From contig OU744452.1 in NCBI GenBank assembly GCA_916610825.1, forward strand, positions 5,181,543 to 5,245,542: 64,000 bases of DNA, read 5' to 3'. Each line of letters starts with the position of its first letter. Position 1 is the first letter of the stretch. The notes beneath the pieces were generated by a model, which saw only the letters and a program-made list of their open reading frames with translations, searched no databases and had not been told where the DNA came from. This document shows positions 49,681 to 59,230 of the stretch, piece after piece. A program made the position numbers and the translations under genes. This stretch comes from Haliclystus octoradiatus (taxonomy: Eukaryota > Cnidaria > Staurozoa > Stauromedusae > Haliclystidae).

Positions 49681-50884
49681 CGATATTTTAGGTTTTCGTT
49701 TCGTGTAAAATTGCGGTAATTATTTTACTTCCGCGGCAAATCGTGCCGGCTCCTTCTTGTATCTACGTCATTTCGTGCAAAATTGCGGCGACAACTTTTG
49801 CCGCTTGGAAAAATCTCGTAGATGCACGTGGAAAAACGTACATTTCGGGATTTATGTGGAAAATTTAACGTCGAAAAATTATTTCGACGTTAAACTTTTC
49901 GACGTTATAGCGTACAATCAATTTTGCTCAATTGAGATAAGAATGTCACAAAAATATAAATATTATAATTGATAAAAAACATAGTGATTTTCAGTTCAAC
50001 GGAATCCTGACAAGTTATTTAACTTGATTGAATCTCAATTTATCGAATTTCACCGATAAAACCATTAAATAATGAGAAACCTATAATTCAGTTTGTAAGT
50101 TTTCAATCTCGGCCCGAGTAAAAATAGGCACGGGCAATCTTGAAAACAGCTTTTAATAAGCTGTGTAAACCCTGAAAATAGTCAGCACGGGCCGCATTCT
50201 TGTTAACACCTCGGGTGTTAATTGACGAGTACCGTGCCTGTTTTGCTGCAGTGTAAATGGCCCTTAAATAAGGCCTACAGCCTGCAGGAATGAAGATGTG
50301 TTTGCAGTCAAAAACATAAAAAAAGTCAATTAAAACGCGGCCTGCATCACAAATACGAATTGAATGAGTTGAAACTTGAAAATCTAAACAAGTCCAGCAA
50401 TTCATTACCTCCTCAGCCTCAGCAGTGAAACGAAATAAATTATAAACAAAGCGTTTGTGTTTAATTACAGTATTCAAAATTGTGATCTAATTATCAATGG
50501 TAATTGGCAAGATCGATCCTACAATATATACATAGCATAAACTTGAAAATACAAGCCCCAAAGTGTATCTCTGGCTCTACATCGACAGGGGGCTGGGGCG
50601 GAGTGTCACTTGGAAAAAGTGAAGTATCCAAAGAGTTCTGGAAACTTGAAAAAGCTACCCCAGAAGTTCAAAAAAACGAAAAAAAGTATTTCAACTTTTT
50701 TATTTTTCTTTCAATGTTCTTCAGACAGATTCCAAATTTATTTTTCAAAAATCTCTAGCAATTTAAAAAAAGGATCCAAAAAATATCCAAAATCTGAAAC
50801 TTTCTATAAACTACTTTTCTCAGCTGGAATATGGACTCCTCAAAATTGGCACGTCTCCAAATTCCCTTCATATTTGAGCTACCC

Positions 50885-51180
50885 CCCGGTTACAAGGAAC
50901 TATAGAGAGTGTGTAGCAAAATACAAACGGAACACTGCAAGTCCTAATGCTAGAACAAGTAGATTAAATGCTAACAGGGAGCCTGTTGCAGCTACAAGAG
51001 ATAGCTAAACACCGCGCAGTAGAGAGAGCAGATTGCAAGTGAATACAGATATTTTGGCAACTATAAGAGACAGTGAAACTCCAAACACGAGGGAAAGAAG
51101 ATTACAAGAAAATGGTAATCTGGTAGCAAATATACGAGACTCTCATAAGGCAAATACGAGGGATCCACCGAAGCGGATCT
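50885..51180 (+). pseudogene. Relic with RDSETPNTRERRL-type repeats
   Basis: Consecutive frames give degenerate repeats of about 25 residues: TASPNARTSRLNANREPVAA, then IRDSETPNTRERRLQENGNL and IRDSHKANTR. Such SET..R..RL repeats are found in N-terminal parts of invertebrate PIF1/Helitron-like helicase and other mobile-element proteins. A stop at 51006 interrupts the series. I see no helicase motif, so only a fragment is present. It may be the remains of an autonomous relative of the element to its left. Confidence 0.45.
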
Positions 51181-52579
51181 ATCAATTTTCCATCAATTTT
51201 CTAGCTTTAGTAAGGGTATAAATGCTACATTATTTTGCTGAAATTACACTCATTGAGTGTAACTTAGTGACTAGTTCTTTAAAATTGCTAATTAAAATGC
51301 CCGCATAATTGATGTTTGTAAAGCTTTTGTTACTCTTAGTGTGCCTCCAGTGCCAAACCTTTTAAGGGACGATTTGAAGATACATCTGTAGGCCTACTAG
51401 CTAGTAGGCCTACTGTGATGATTGGTACCCCTCCACCTTGTACCCGCAACTGTGTGCTTGTGATGTAATTTCCGAGATCTCCAATTTAACGAAATATCAC
51501 CAGCAATCGTCTGCAAATTATTACTGAAATGTAATTCTGTTGCCCCGAAATATTTCCAGGGAACGCTCTTTCTTCTCAGGGGTGCAATCACCCTTCTCTG
51601 CAATCTGGTTTATTGATGACCTCTGATTATTTCACATTGAATTTACATCCTACACTATTTACATCCAGAAGCGGATAAAAATTGATATTTTTTTATGATT
51701 CATAAGCCAAACCCTAGCAGAAAATTCACATTTCTTATTTATGAGAGCAATTACCATAAGGCTATGATATTTCACATAAAACTAATGCAAGTACAAGTAG
51801 GCCTAATTCATCATTTATGCTTTAAATACACCCTCAAAACGTTTCAAACTTGACTCCTGCAACCTATTGTTTCCCGCTACATGAGATCAGACTTTTCATT
51901 AGATATTGAACAACATCATATTTTGGTTGTAATCATACTGTAAGTTCTTTCAAAAGTTCTGACGGAATTTATAGAGAGAGCTCTGGATTTTTTCATGAAA
52001 TGTATCGTAAAGTTTAATTATTGACTTTCCTTCCATGCCAAGTTGTTTCTGTTGCCCAATTTTTTTTGGTTTCCAGGATTTTTCTTTGCAAAAATATGTC
52101 TTGGAAGCCATTATCAGATTGGTATCAATCTTGCAGCATCTTTTAGCATGCATTTATAATGTTGTCATTGAGGTGACCATCATCCATTTCAATTAGCTAT
52201 CAAAAAAGACATAACTAAGTTAATGATCTGTACATTCTACACATCCCACATCACACATGCCACAAGAAACATAACAGACCAAATGGTTAATCCTGTGAGA
52301 GATTGTTACAAATTCAACTTGATAATGTAGTACCTTCCTTTCATGCATCGATGATACATGTATGCGATTTATGTTGAATGGATTTCTGATATCTGTAATG
52401 CAATTGAGCAAATTTACACCTCGCTGGAAAGCTTTTGATTCAGGTCTTCATATCTGCAAATGATAATTGATTGTTTCATTGTTAACATAGTGTTATATTC
52501 AAGCTTTCTAGCAAAATTTGACCCTCCCTGGAAACAGCAGTACATTTTCAAATAACCCCTGGAGGCTATCTGTTGTTTC
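51181..52579. other. E3 interior, no gene recognised
   Basis: AT-rich sequence with no convincing exons or clear repeats apart from the word cagtacattttcaaataacc near 52540, which is shared with about 41400 at the left side of E3. Confidence 0.4.
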
Positions 52580-53165
52580 TACTTGTTCTATTTATCCACT
52601 CTCGACATCCTTGTTGGGACAATTTTTTATGTAAATTATTCTTGGTTAGTGTGGATAGATTAATGTTGCAAATTTTCGATTTTCAGGAGAGGTCAACTGC
52701 GCAGCCTCCAGATGTCGCTATGGTGTAGGCCCTATTCTAGATTATTATGTGTGTCATTAGTTGGGTCTGTTCTAGGTTTATGATATACAACTATTGATAA
52801 TAAGATTATTGACTTTATAATATTTGCTGCTTATATTTGATCATTATTAAATGGAGTGTGTCATGTTTCAAATGCATCACTTGGTACAAACTATCATTCG
52901 ACTAATATATATTTTTTGTTCATATCCACTTGTATTTGAAATAATAGCTAGATATAATATTTGAGCTTAAATTCTATGGTACAGTTATAAATGTTTGGAG
53001 GTCATAGTTTGCAAAGTTACAATTCTTTGTTGCCCTTCAGAAAATTGACATCATTTTTAGATTGTGTTGTTGTTTTGTTTCCCAATTTTTTCAGGGGCCG
53101 TTTCAGGATTTTTTCAAGGGCCGTTCTCATAAAAAATTCCCCAAGTCCCGTTAATAGAGAGGTCA
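52580..53165 (+). repeat. Segment shared by E3 and E0
   Basis: Direct paralogue of 26340-26780 plus 27083-27200. Shared words include tatttatccactctcgacat, caggagaggtcaactg and gattgtgttgttgtt. It lacks the hAT-like insert present in E0. Confidence 0.85.
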
Positions 53166-54404
53166 TTCCATTATTTCCACTTTTAAAAGAATGACGAAAG
53201 TGTTCCTTTAGCTAAATATATTGATTAACTAACTGTTTATGGATTTCATGGGAGCAGGAATCACCATTACAAGTATTTTATTAGAATAAATCTTATGAAG
53301 GATCCTTGACATTTCCTGTTTAGACAACACGCTTTCAAAGGATAATTCAATGAGTACATCAAGTCACATGGTACATTGCTACAACATTGTCATGGCTGCA
53401 ATAGACGGGTGGCTGCTGTACAGAGGTGGCAAAAATTGGGAAAATACAAAATTTTTTTTGAGATTCATCCCTTGCAAGCAGTCTTCTTACTACTGTATTT
53501 CATATTTAATTTGTATGCTGCAGAGATGGATCTGTATATGACTGACTGCTTACTTACTTTGCAAACTTTTGGTTTGGGCTGTGATTTCCCATGCTGGCAG
53601 ACATACACCTTCCGATTCAAAGCTATGTACGGCACATAATTGTTCTAAACATAATATGAATCTTCACATCAGATAGTTCTGAGATGTAAGAAATTCCTTA
53701 ATTGAGATGATTTCTCGCAAGTAACAAGACATTCCCAAAGTAGTTTTGTTGTTTGCATTTTTACAGTTGTTTAATTGTCATACCTGTTTTTCCAAAACCC
53801 TTCTAGCAGTATTCCGCACTACAAAAGTTGTTGTTGTTGCCAAGCTGAAATGCCTGATAGGTCTATCGCATCTAGGTCTTTCGCTGTCCCGCTTGACTTG
53901 GTATCTTGTCTTGAAAACAGAGATTCCCATGCTGCTTGAGGTATAATACTGGTTTGTTCTATTTGACCAGATTCTATGATGATGGGATTACGTTCCAATT
54001 CCAGAGTACTGACTTCATCTTCTTCCAATTTTTCAACTGATGCTAGATTACTGGACTGGATTGATCCATTTCAAATTGTTAATCAAAATCCATGATCCAT
54101 GTTAAAACGAACAATAAAAGGATTGATCTCTTTGATCTGACGACACGTGTGATTTGAATCATATTTCCCGCCAAAAACATTTCTATGCATTGGACGTTTG
54201 ATTTAAAAGTTACGACCTTGATTTGGAACGGGAGAAACAATTCAATTTTTTCATACTTTACGTTATATGTGAAGATATTATTACTGATTATTATTATTAC
54301 TGAACACTAAAGGAACATCATCTAAACTATTCGCGAATTATTTTGGGGATTTTTGTTCTGCAATTCTTTGGCATGTTTATTCAAAATGACTCTCAACTCG
54401 TGTC

Positions 54405-54695
54405 AGCCTTAATTCAACTTATATCAGCTTCATAAAAACATATGAAAATAACAGCCAATTTCATCGCTCTGGATGCATTCTTACAGGGCATAAATAATCC
54501 AAACTGATATAAAGTGATGCTGTAAGACTTTGATGGGTTTTCTTGGTATATCGTAAGCATAAACAACAAACTACTTCTGTTCTTTTTTATATTTCTATAC
54601 TATCAACTCGTATCAGCCTCAATTCAACTTGTATCAGCTTCATAAAAACATATCAAAATAACAGCTAACTTCATCGCTCTGGATGCATACATTAT
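54405..54695 (+). repeat. Local direct duplication in the E3 right arm
   Basis: About 90 bp beginning aactcgt(g/a)tcagcc and running through tcatcgctctggatgcat occurs at about 54405 and again at about 54604. Confidence 0.8.
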
Positions 54696-55001
54696 TGCGC
54701 TTGCCTCGCAAAATATGTTATCCTACATATTCCCCTTATAATTTTGATGAGCAATGAAGTGAAGGCAATCGCGAAAGCTCCGAAAGAAAGAAATGTTGTA
54801 GCACGCTACTCTGTGTTGCTGACCTTGAATATTGCAGTTACTAAACTACGAGACAAACGCCATTACTGAATGCGATTAAGTTGACGATAGACGCAAAAGC
54901 AACATTACGTGGAAACGTAACCGCGCTCGTACTATTGAAAAAGTAGACTGGATACTAAATAGAGCTGACGCGAGTTGAATTTTCCGTTTACCCTTTCATC
55001 T

Positions 55002-55597
55002 GTAATGTCCTAGATTAATCCCATGAAAATGAGGCGGGCACAACAGTGAGGAATTGTCAGAAAAAAAGAAGTAAAAATGGCACTCAATAGTATGAATGTT
55101 ATTGGCGGGAAAGCCGTGATATGTCTTAGAAATCAACGAATACTAGGAAGCAAGGTAAACGCAGCAACAAGATATTTTCTTTGTGATAATCCGTTGATAT
55201 ATACTGGACATGTGCTCTATTTAATTAATAGACCTCTGCGAACAAAATCGAAAGCTGATAGCAGCATAGCTCAGCTCAGTTGCCTCAGCATACAGACAGT
55301 CTGTCAGATAATCGGTCTGTCTGTCTGACAGTCTGTCTCACAGTCTGTCTGAGGTAGACCCAGACCATACCAGGTTCAGGCTGTAGATACTAGACAGTAG
55401 ACAGCAGGATCTATATAGGCATTAGCTCTAATCCTGCAGCTATAAGGCTGCTGTAGTGGTTTATATATATTGTAACTTCCGTTTGTATCAGTCTTTCTCT
55501 ACATGTAAATAATCACTGTAATACGTAATCGCCCTCTTTCTATGTCAACCTTTGTAGAGTCAACATCTACTAAATATAATCATGTACAAAACTCTAG
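55002..55597. other. Unique-looking sequence with a CTGT-rich microsatellite
   Basis: No gene recognised. At about 55288-55350 there is an imperfect cagtctgtctga-type microsatellite. A short open frame at 55077-55328 runs into it and has no recognisable homology. Confidence 0.45.
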
Positions 55598-56701
55598 GGG
55601 AGACCGGGTACACATCGGACGCTTTTCGGTTTCTTACTTCTAATTATTTTATTTTTCACTCGAAACAAATAAATCGTATATCATTTAATAGCTAATGTGC
55701 CATGTTTAAAAGGGTAAATTGTTGGAAAGTTAAATATATTCGAGTGCCAAGTATTTGATCATTCTTTTTCCCCTAGTTGAGCGGGGAGACTTCGGCCAGA
55801 CTGGGGGGACTCAAGACAGTGAATTTAAACTCTCAACAATGCACGAAACAAATGTTTATTGACATCAATCGAAAGCTTCATCATTCATCTACCCAGAGAA
55901 ATCAATGAAATTATTCATAAATTACAAACCATGCTAATATTTATAATTTCCTTGGCGCGTCGAAATAGTCATCGAAAGCCGTAGATTCAAGTGATAACTC
56001 AGCGGCCCCAAACGAAAACAAAACATGCTCGTAAATCAACAAGAGTAAACCAAACTCTTCGACATATATAAATTGAGACATATCTGTAATTAAATGCACT
56101 TCATACTTGATTTTTCATCCACAATTTGATATTCTATTTAACTAGACCATATTATTTCCATATATTCTAAGCCGACGGATCACGCGTGCTCTGAAATGTT
56201 TACACAACATCACAACTGGAGCGTGTCAAACTTGAAAGGAATGAGAAACTTGACACCCACTTAATTTCGGATTTACCATTGTTTCACAGCTTGATATTTT
56301 ACTTCTTCATCGCTTTGCTGTGTTTTGACGCTCTGACCGTAGTCACCCCGTTTATAAACATTGAAGAATATCATTTCTGCAGTTGAATTTCCAAAGCGGA
56401 CGTGCATGAAACTTCAGTATGAGGCACACAACGTCACTGGCTTCAAAATGATACCAAATATCAACATGTTGGTTGCGTGGATTTTCTTCGTCGAACTTTT
56501 TCTTTGAGAACAAATAATACACAAAAGCGGGACAAAGTTTCAAACCATAATAACTTTCTTATTACTTGATGAAATTATCTAAAATGTTGGCAATAGGTAT
56601 GTTTTACCTTTGTATTTAACATACTGAGAGATTGTATTTTTATTTAAACTAAAACCGTTCTGTCCGAAGTCACCCGCGTCCGAAGTGACCCCGGTCTCCC
56701 C
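55598..56701. mobile_element. TIR element with GGGGAGACCGGG ends
   Basis: The left end ggggagaccgggtacacatc and right end (reverse complement ggggagaccggggtcacttc) both continue into cggacgc. The length is 1104 bp. A second ggggagacttcgg word lies inside near 55790. No target duplication or transposase was readable, so the superfamily is open. Confidence 0.65.
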
Positions 56702-56867
56702 ACACTGCTCTAAGGATAAAGCTTTCAAGCCCAAGTCATTCCTCTTAAGCCCTTCTTAAATCTTGTGTTTGTGTAAACTGTAAACGGACTTCGGTCTGCC
56801 AGTCTGCAAATAATTGCAATCTCAACGAGATCTCGGGGGCAGCAACACAGAAAAAGTTAAGGGTTGT

Positions 56868-57066
56868 GGCAGCAGCTGATCAAATTTAGCTTCAGGGCAT
56901 AGCAGCTGCGCCCCTGAGATGAACATTTTTCTCGTGATTGCCATCCCTGAAACTGCAGTTTTCATCAAAAATCGGCAGCTAAAAATGAGTGTTTTGTAAT
57001 TGCATTAGTTTTGGCTGAATTGATGGATTTTGGCTCCCCTGAAGCAAATTTGATCAGTTGCCGCTA
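56868..57066. mobile_element. Small palindromic MITE next to the LTR element
   Basis: The arms gcagcagctgatcaaattta and its inverse (taaatttgatca-like, cccctgaagcaaatttgatc) pair across about 199 bp. The LTR retrotransposon begins one base after its right end. Confidence 0.6.
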
Positions 57067-57067
57067 C

Positions 57068-57972
57068 TGTTGTATTATTGGTAGTGTTATTGACAAGCTA
57101 CCATTATTGTTATGTAGGCCTACTCTATAAAAGAGGCTGGTCTTCTAGCCTCATTCTCAGTGTAGCTATGCCAAGATGGCCAAATCAGAGCCATCTATTT
57201 ACAAGAGTTGGGACACGCTTTCATGTGCCGCTATCTTCTCCTATTGGACAGATGCCATTCACATGATTTTTTGGACGCCATTTTCGTACTTTCGGCACCA
57301 GGGTTCTTGTTCTTTTGGCACCAGGTTTCCTGTTTTAAACGAAGCGCGCGGAAAGATACAACTTTTATCAGTGAAAACAAACATATGCTATTAAATTATT
57401 AATTGTTGTGTTAATAGACGAAATAGTAATCGAAATAAAATATTGTTTACTATTCCAACTGGGGACAAGAACTAGAAAAAAGTTGCCTTTGACTGCAAAG
57501 AATAAGCGTAAGAGAGTAAGAGATGTAGTCCATACTCCACAAACTCCTTGTCCATTTAGCAATTCCAATAGCATTGATCTGATTTACTTTCGAGCAACAT
57601 GCTGAAGAGATCGATAAGAAAGTATACATTGAAGTAAATTTTATTCTTATTTTGAGAGTCCAGCAAATAAATATGGAGAAAGACAACTAATAGATGGTTA
57701 TATTACTCTTGTATCATGTTAAACGATCGCAAACCATTTCACACAGTTCCAAAATGGCTGAAAAAAACACAACTTTCTCTTGCACATGCGCACTGCTGTT
57801 AAAAACGTCCTCGGGTCCAGGCCAAAAAACAAAAATGGCATGAGTGTCCCAACTCTTGTAAATAGATGGCTCTGGGCCAAATAGATCATCAAACTATCTT
57901 ATCAATTGTCTTGTATATCTACATATATCTCTGCAATCATCATCAGTTCAGAACCCTATCAATAACACAACA
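57068..57972 (+). repeat. 5' LTR of the Ty3/gypsy element, split by a MITE
   Basis: It starts TGTTGTATTATTGG and ends ACACAACA, with the 5-bp inverted ends TGTTG/CAACA. Without the 689-bp MITE and its 8-bp duplication it is 208 bp. It matches the 202-bp 3' LTR (61339-61540) except for four substitutions I counted by eye and a 6-bp indel (ggccta), so the LTRs differ by about 2%. A tata-like ctataaaaga stands near 57124. Confidence 0.9.
57186..57874. mobile_element. hAT-like MITE inside the 5' LTR
   Basis: The terminal inverted repeats are perfect for 31 bp, beginning cagagccatctatttacaag. The 8-bp duplication ggccaaat is perfect (57178-57185 and 57875-57882). The uninterrupted 3' LTR reads gatggccaaatagatc at the same place and serves as the empty site. 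The length is 689 bp. Eight-bp duplication and CAG ends fit hAT; P-type elements also make 8-bp duplications. Confidence 0.93.
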
Positions 57973-57987
57973 TGGTGTCAGATGTGG
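57973..57987 (+). promoter_or_regulatory. Primer binding site, tRNA-Leu-like
   Basis: TGGTGTCAGATGTGG follows directly after the 5' LTR. It complements the 3' end of tRNA-Leu (…CCACTTCTGACACCA) with one mismatch, as in many Ty3/gypsy elements. Confidence 0.8.
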
Positions 57988-58121
57988 ATGTTTGATTTTT
58001 GCAAAGATTACTAACTTAGATATCCAGCTATTATTGTTAAAGATTATTGAAGATTATTATTAGATATACAACTTCAGTGTAGATATACAACTCATCAGTT
58101 TCAAGAGTGCTTATATCAACA

Positions 58122-59230
58122 ATGGCATTACACCCAAAAATTGAGCCTCCAAAATCAATTAGTTTGGATGAAGACAGGGAAACCTCATTCAGAGCATTTG
58201 AAAGACAATGGAACAGATACTCATTGGTTGCAAAGTTAGATAACGAAACTGATGACTACAGAGCAGCACTCCTCATGTACACAATAGGGGAGCCTTCTGT
58301 TCGTGTTGTAGAAGCTAGCAGTGATGCAAAGGATACTGTTGCTGAAATTCTAACCATTTTAAGGAGATTTTGCATTGGGCATAAAAGTGAATTGTATCAT
58401 GATTTTGTCTTTGGGTCTTGTAATCAAAATGAGGGGGAGGATTTCGATGTTTACTTATCTCGATTAAGAGAACTAGCAGCTCTTTCTAATTTTGGAACAA
58501 TGCGTGATAGGATGCTGAGAAACCGAATAGTACTTGGAGTCAATATTGTTGAAACTAGACGGAAATGCCTAGCAGTGCAAGACCAAACACTAGCTAATAT
58601 TATTGCTCTGTGTCGTAGCGAAGAACGTGCTCAAACCACTTTGAGGAAAATTTTGCAAGAAAGCAATCCATCTGCAACCATCAACCAATTGAACAAAGGA
58701 GGGAAACAAAAGACAAAAGCATGTGGCTACTGTGGAAAACCTGGAAAATGCAAAGCCTTTGGGAAAACCTGCAACAAATGTGGAAGAAAAAATCATTTTG
58801 GAGCTGTATGCAGAAGCTCAAACAAAGCCTCAACAAATGCCATAGAAGAGCAAGATGATGAAGAGAGTGGCCATGAATTAGTTGATCAAATTGATAATGG
58901 TGGTGCCAAAGTGTTTGCAAATTTGATGGTGGAAGGTACAAGCAAACCAGTAGCATTCCAATGTGATAGTGGTTCCAGTGTGAACATTATCAACAAACGG
59001 CTTGTACCCTGTAGCGCAACTATAAAACCTAGTGTAACTCTTTTAAAATCGTGGAATCATGGCGTGAAAAAAACTCTTGGTACAGCAAAGATCATGGTGA
59101 CAAACCCTAAAAACAATCGAAAGTATTACATACTTTTCCACATAACAGAAAATAACTCAAGAACAATGATCCTTGGCTTGAAAGCTTGTGAAAAAAATGA
59201 AAATGATATCAGTCCACAGAGACAATATCC
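58122..59230 (+). pseudogene. Ty3/gypsy gag and protease region
   Basis: From ATG 58122 an open frame covers a capsid-like gag domain (FRAFERQWNRYS, then AALLMYTIG), two Cys-rich zinc-knuckle-like stretches of which CNKCGRKNHFGAVC is a CX2CX4HX4C knuckle (about 58772-58815), and an aspartic protease active site FQCDSGSSVNIIN (about 58957-58995) with ILGLKAC at its end. Gag packages the element RNA, and the protease cleaves the polyprotein. The frame then shifts by one near 59190-59230, before pol. Such a shift could be a programmed one in origin, but here it sits with other damage, so I treat the element as broken. Confidence 0.85.

Larger units (their letters stand above)
42522..49915. mobile_element. 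HINE/Helentron-like or fold-back unit with tandem arrays
   Basis: The left region has ctattacgtcgaaaagtttt and repeated gtcgaaaa words; the right end mirrors it (reverse complement ctataacgtcgaaaagttta). Near the right end (49864-49893) is a palindrome aacgtcgaaa..tttcgacgtt. Between are satellite arrays whose monomers also carry atgtcgaaaa. Sub-terminal inverted repeats, a tandem core and a terminal hairpin recall Helentron-associated elements. No target duplication was found, which fits but does not prove that. Confidence 0.5.
41994..50273. mobile_element. Harbinger-like TIR element nested in E3
   Basis: The left end agggctatttacactgcagc and the right end (reverse complement agggccatttacactgcagc) continue as inverted repeats through ggcacggtactcgtcaatta for about 60 bp. 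Flanks are taa on both sides (41991-41993 and 50274-50276), a 3-bp TAA duplication as in PIF/Harbinger elements. It encloses the elements from 42520 to 49915, so most of its length is secondary insertion. Superfamily inferred. Confidence 0.65.
40542..54992. mobile_element. Element E3, 14.5-kb composite with GGTA ends
   Basis: The ends ggtaaacggaaaattcaact mirror each other perfectly for about 50 bp and then with mismatches. The duplication ctttcatct flanks both (40533-40541 and 54993-55001). The interior holds nested inverted-repeat elements (41994-50273), a helicase-element-like coding relic (50885-51180), sequence shared with E0 (52580-53160) and a local direct duplication (about 54405 and 54600). 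No transposase was recognised. Confidence 0.82.

Noticed and set aside
50103..50477. 124-residue open frame on the minus strand
   Set aside because: Much of it lies in the inverted terminal repeat of the Harbinger-like element and has no recognisable domain.
53819..54028. 69-residue minus-strand frame with an acidic, exon-like composition
   Set aside because: I could not find flanking splice sites or homology, and it sits inside E3.
24504..54992. One giant Polinton/Maverick or viral insertion
   Set aside because: There is no DNA polymerase B, integrase or capsid-like ORF, and the duplications are 9 bp rather than 6. The region resolves into four separate elements.
55077..55328. 83-residue plus-strand open frame
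   Set aside because: It ends in a CTGT-type microsatellite and shows no homology or splice context.
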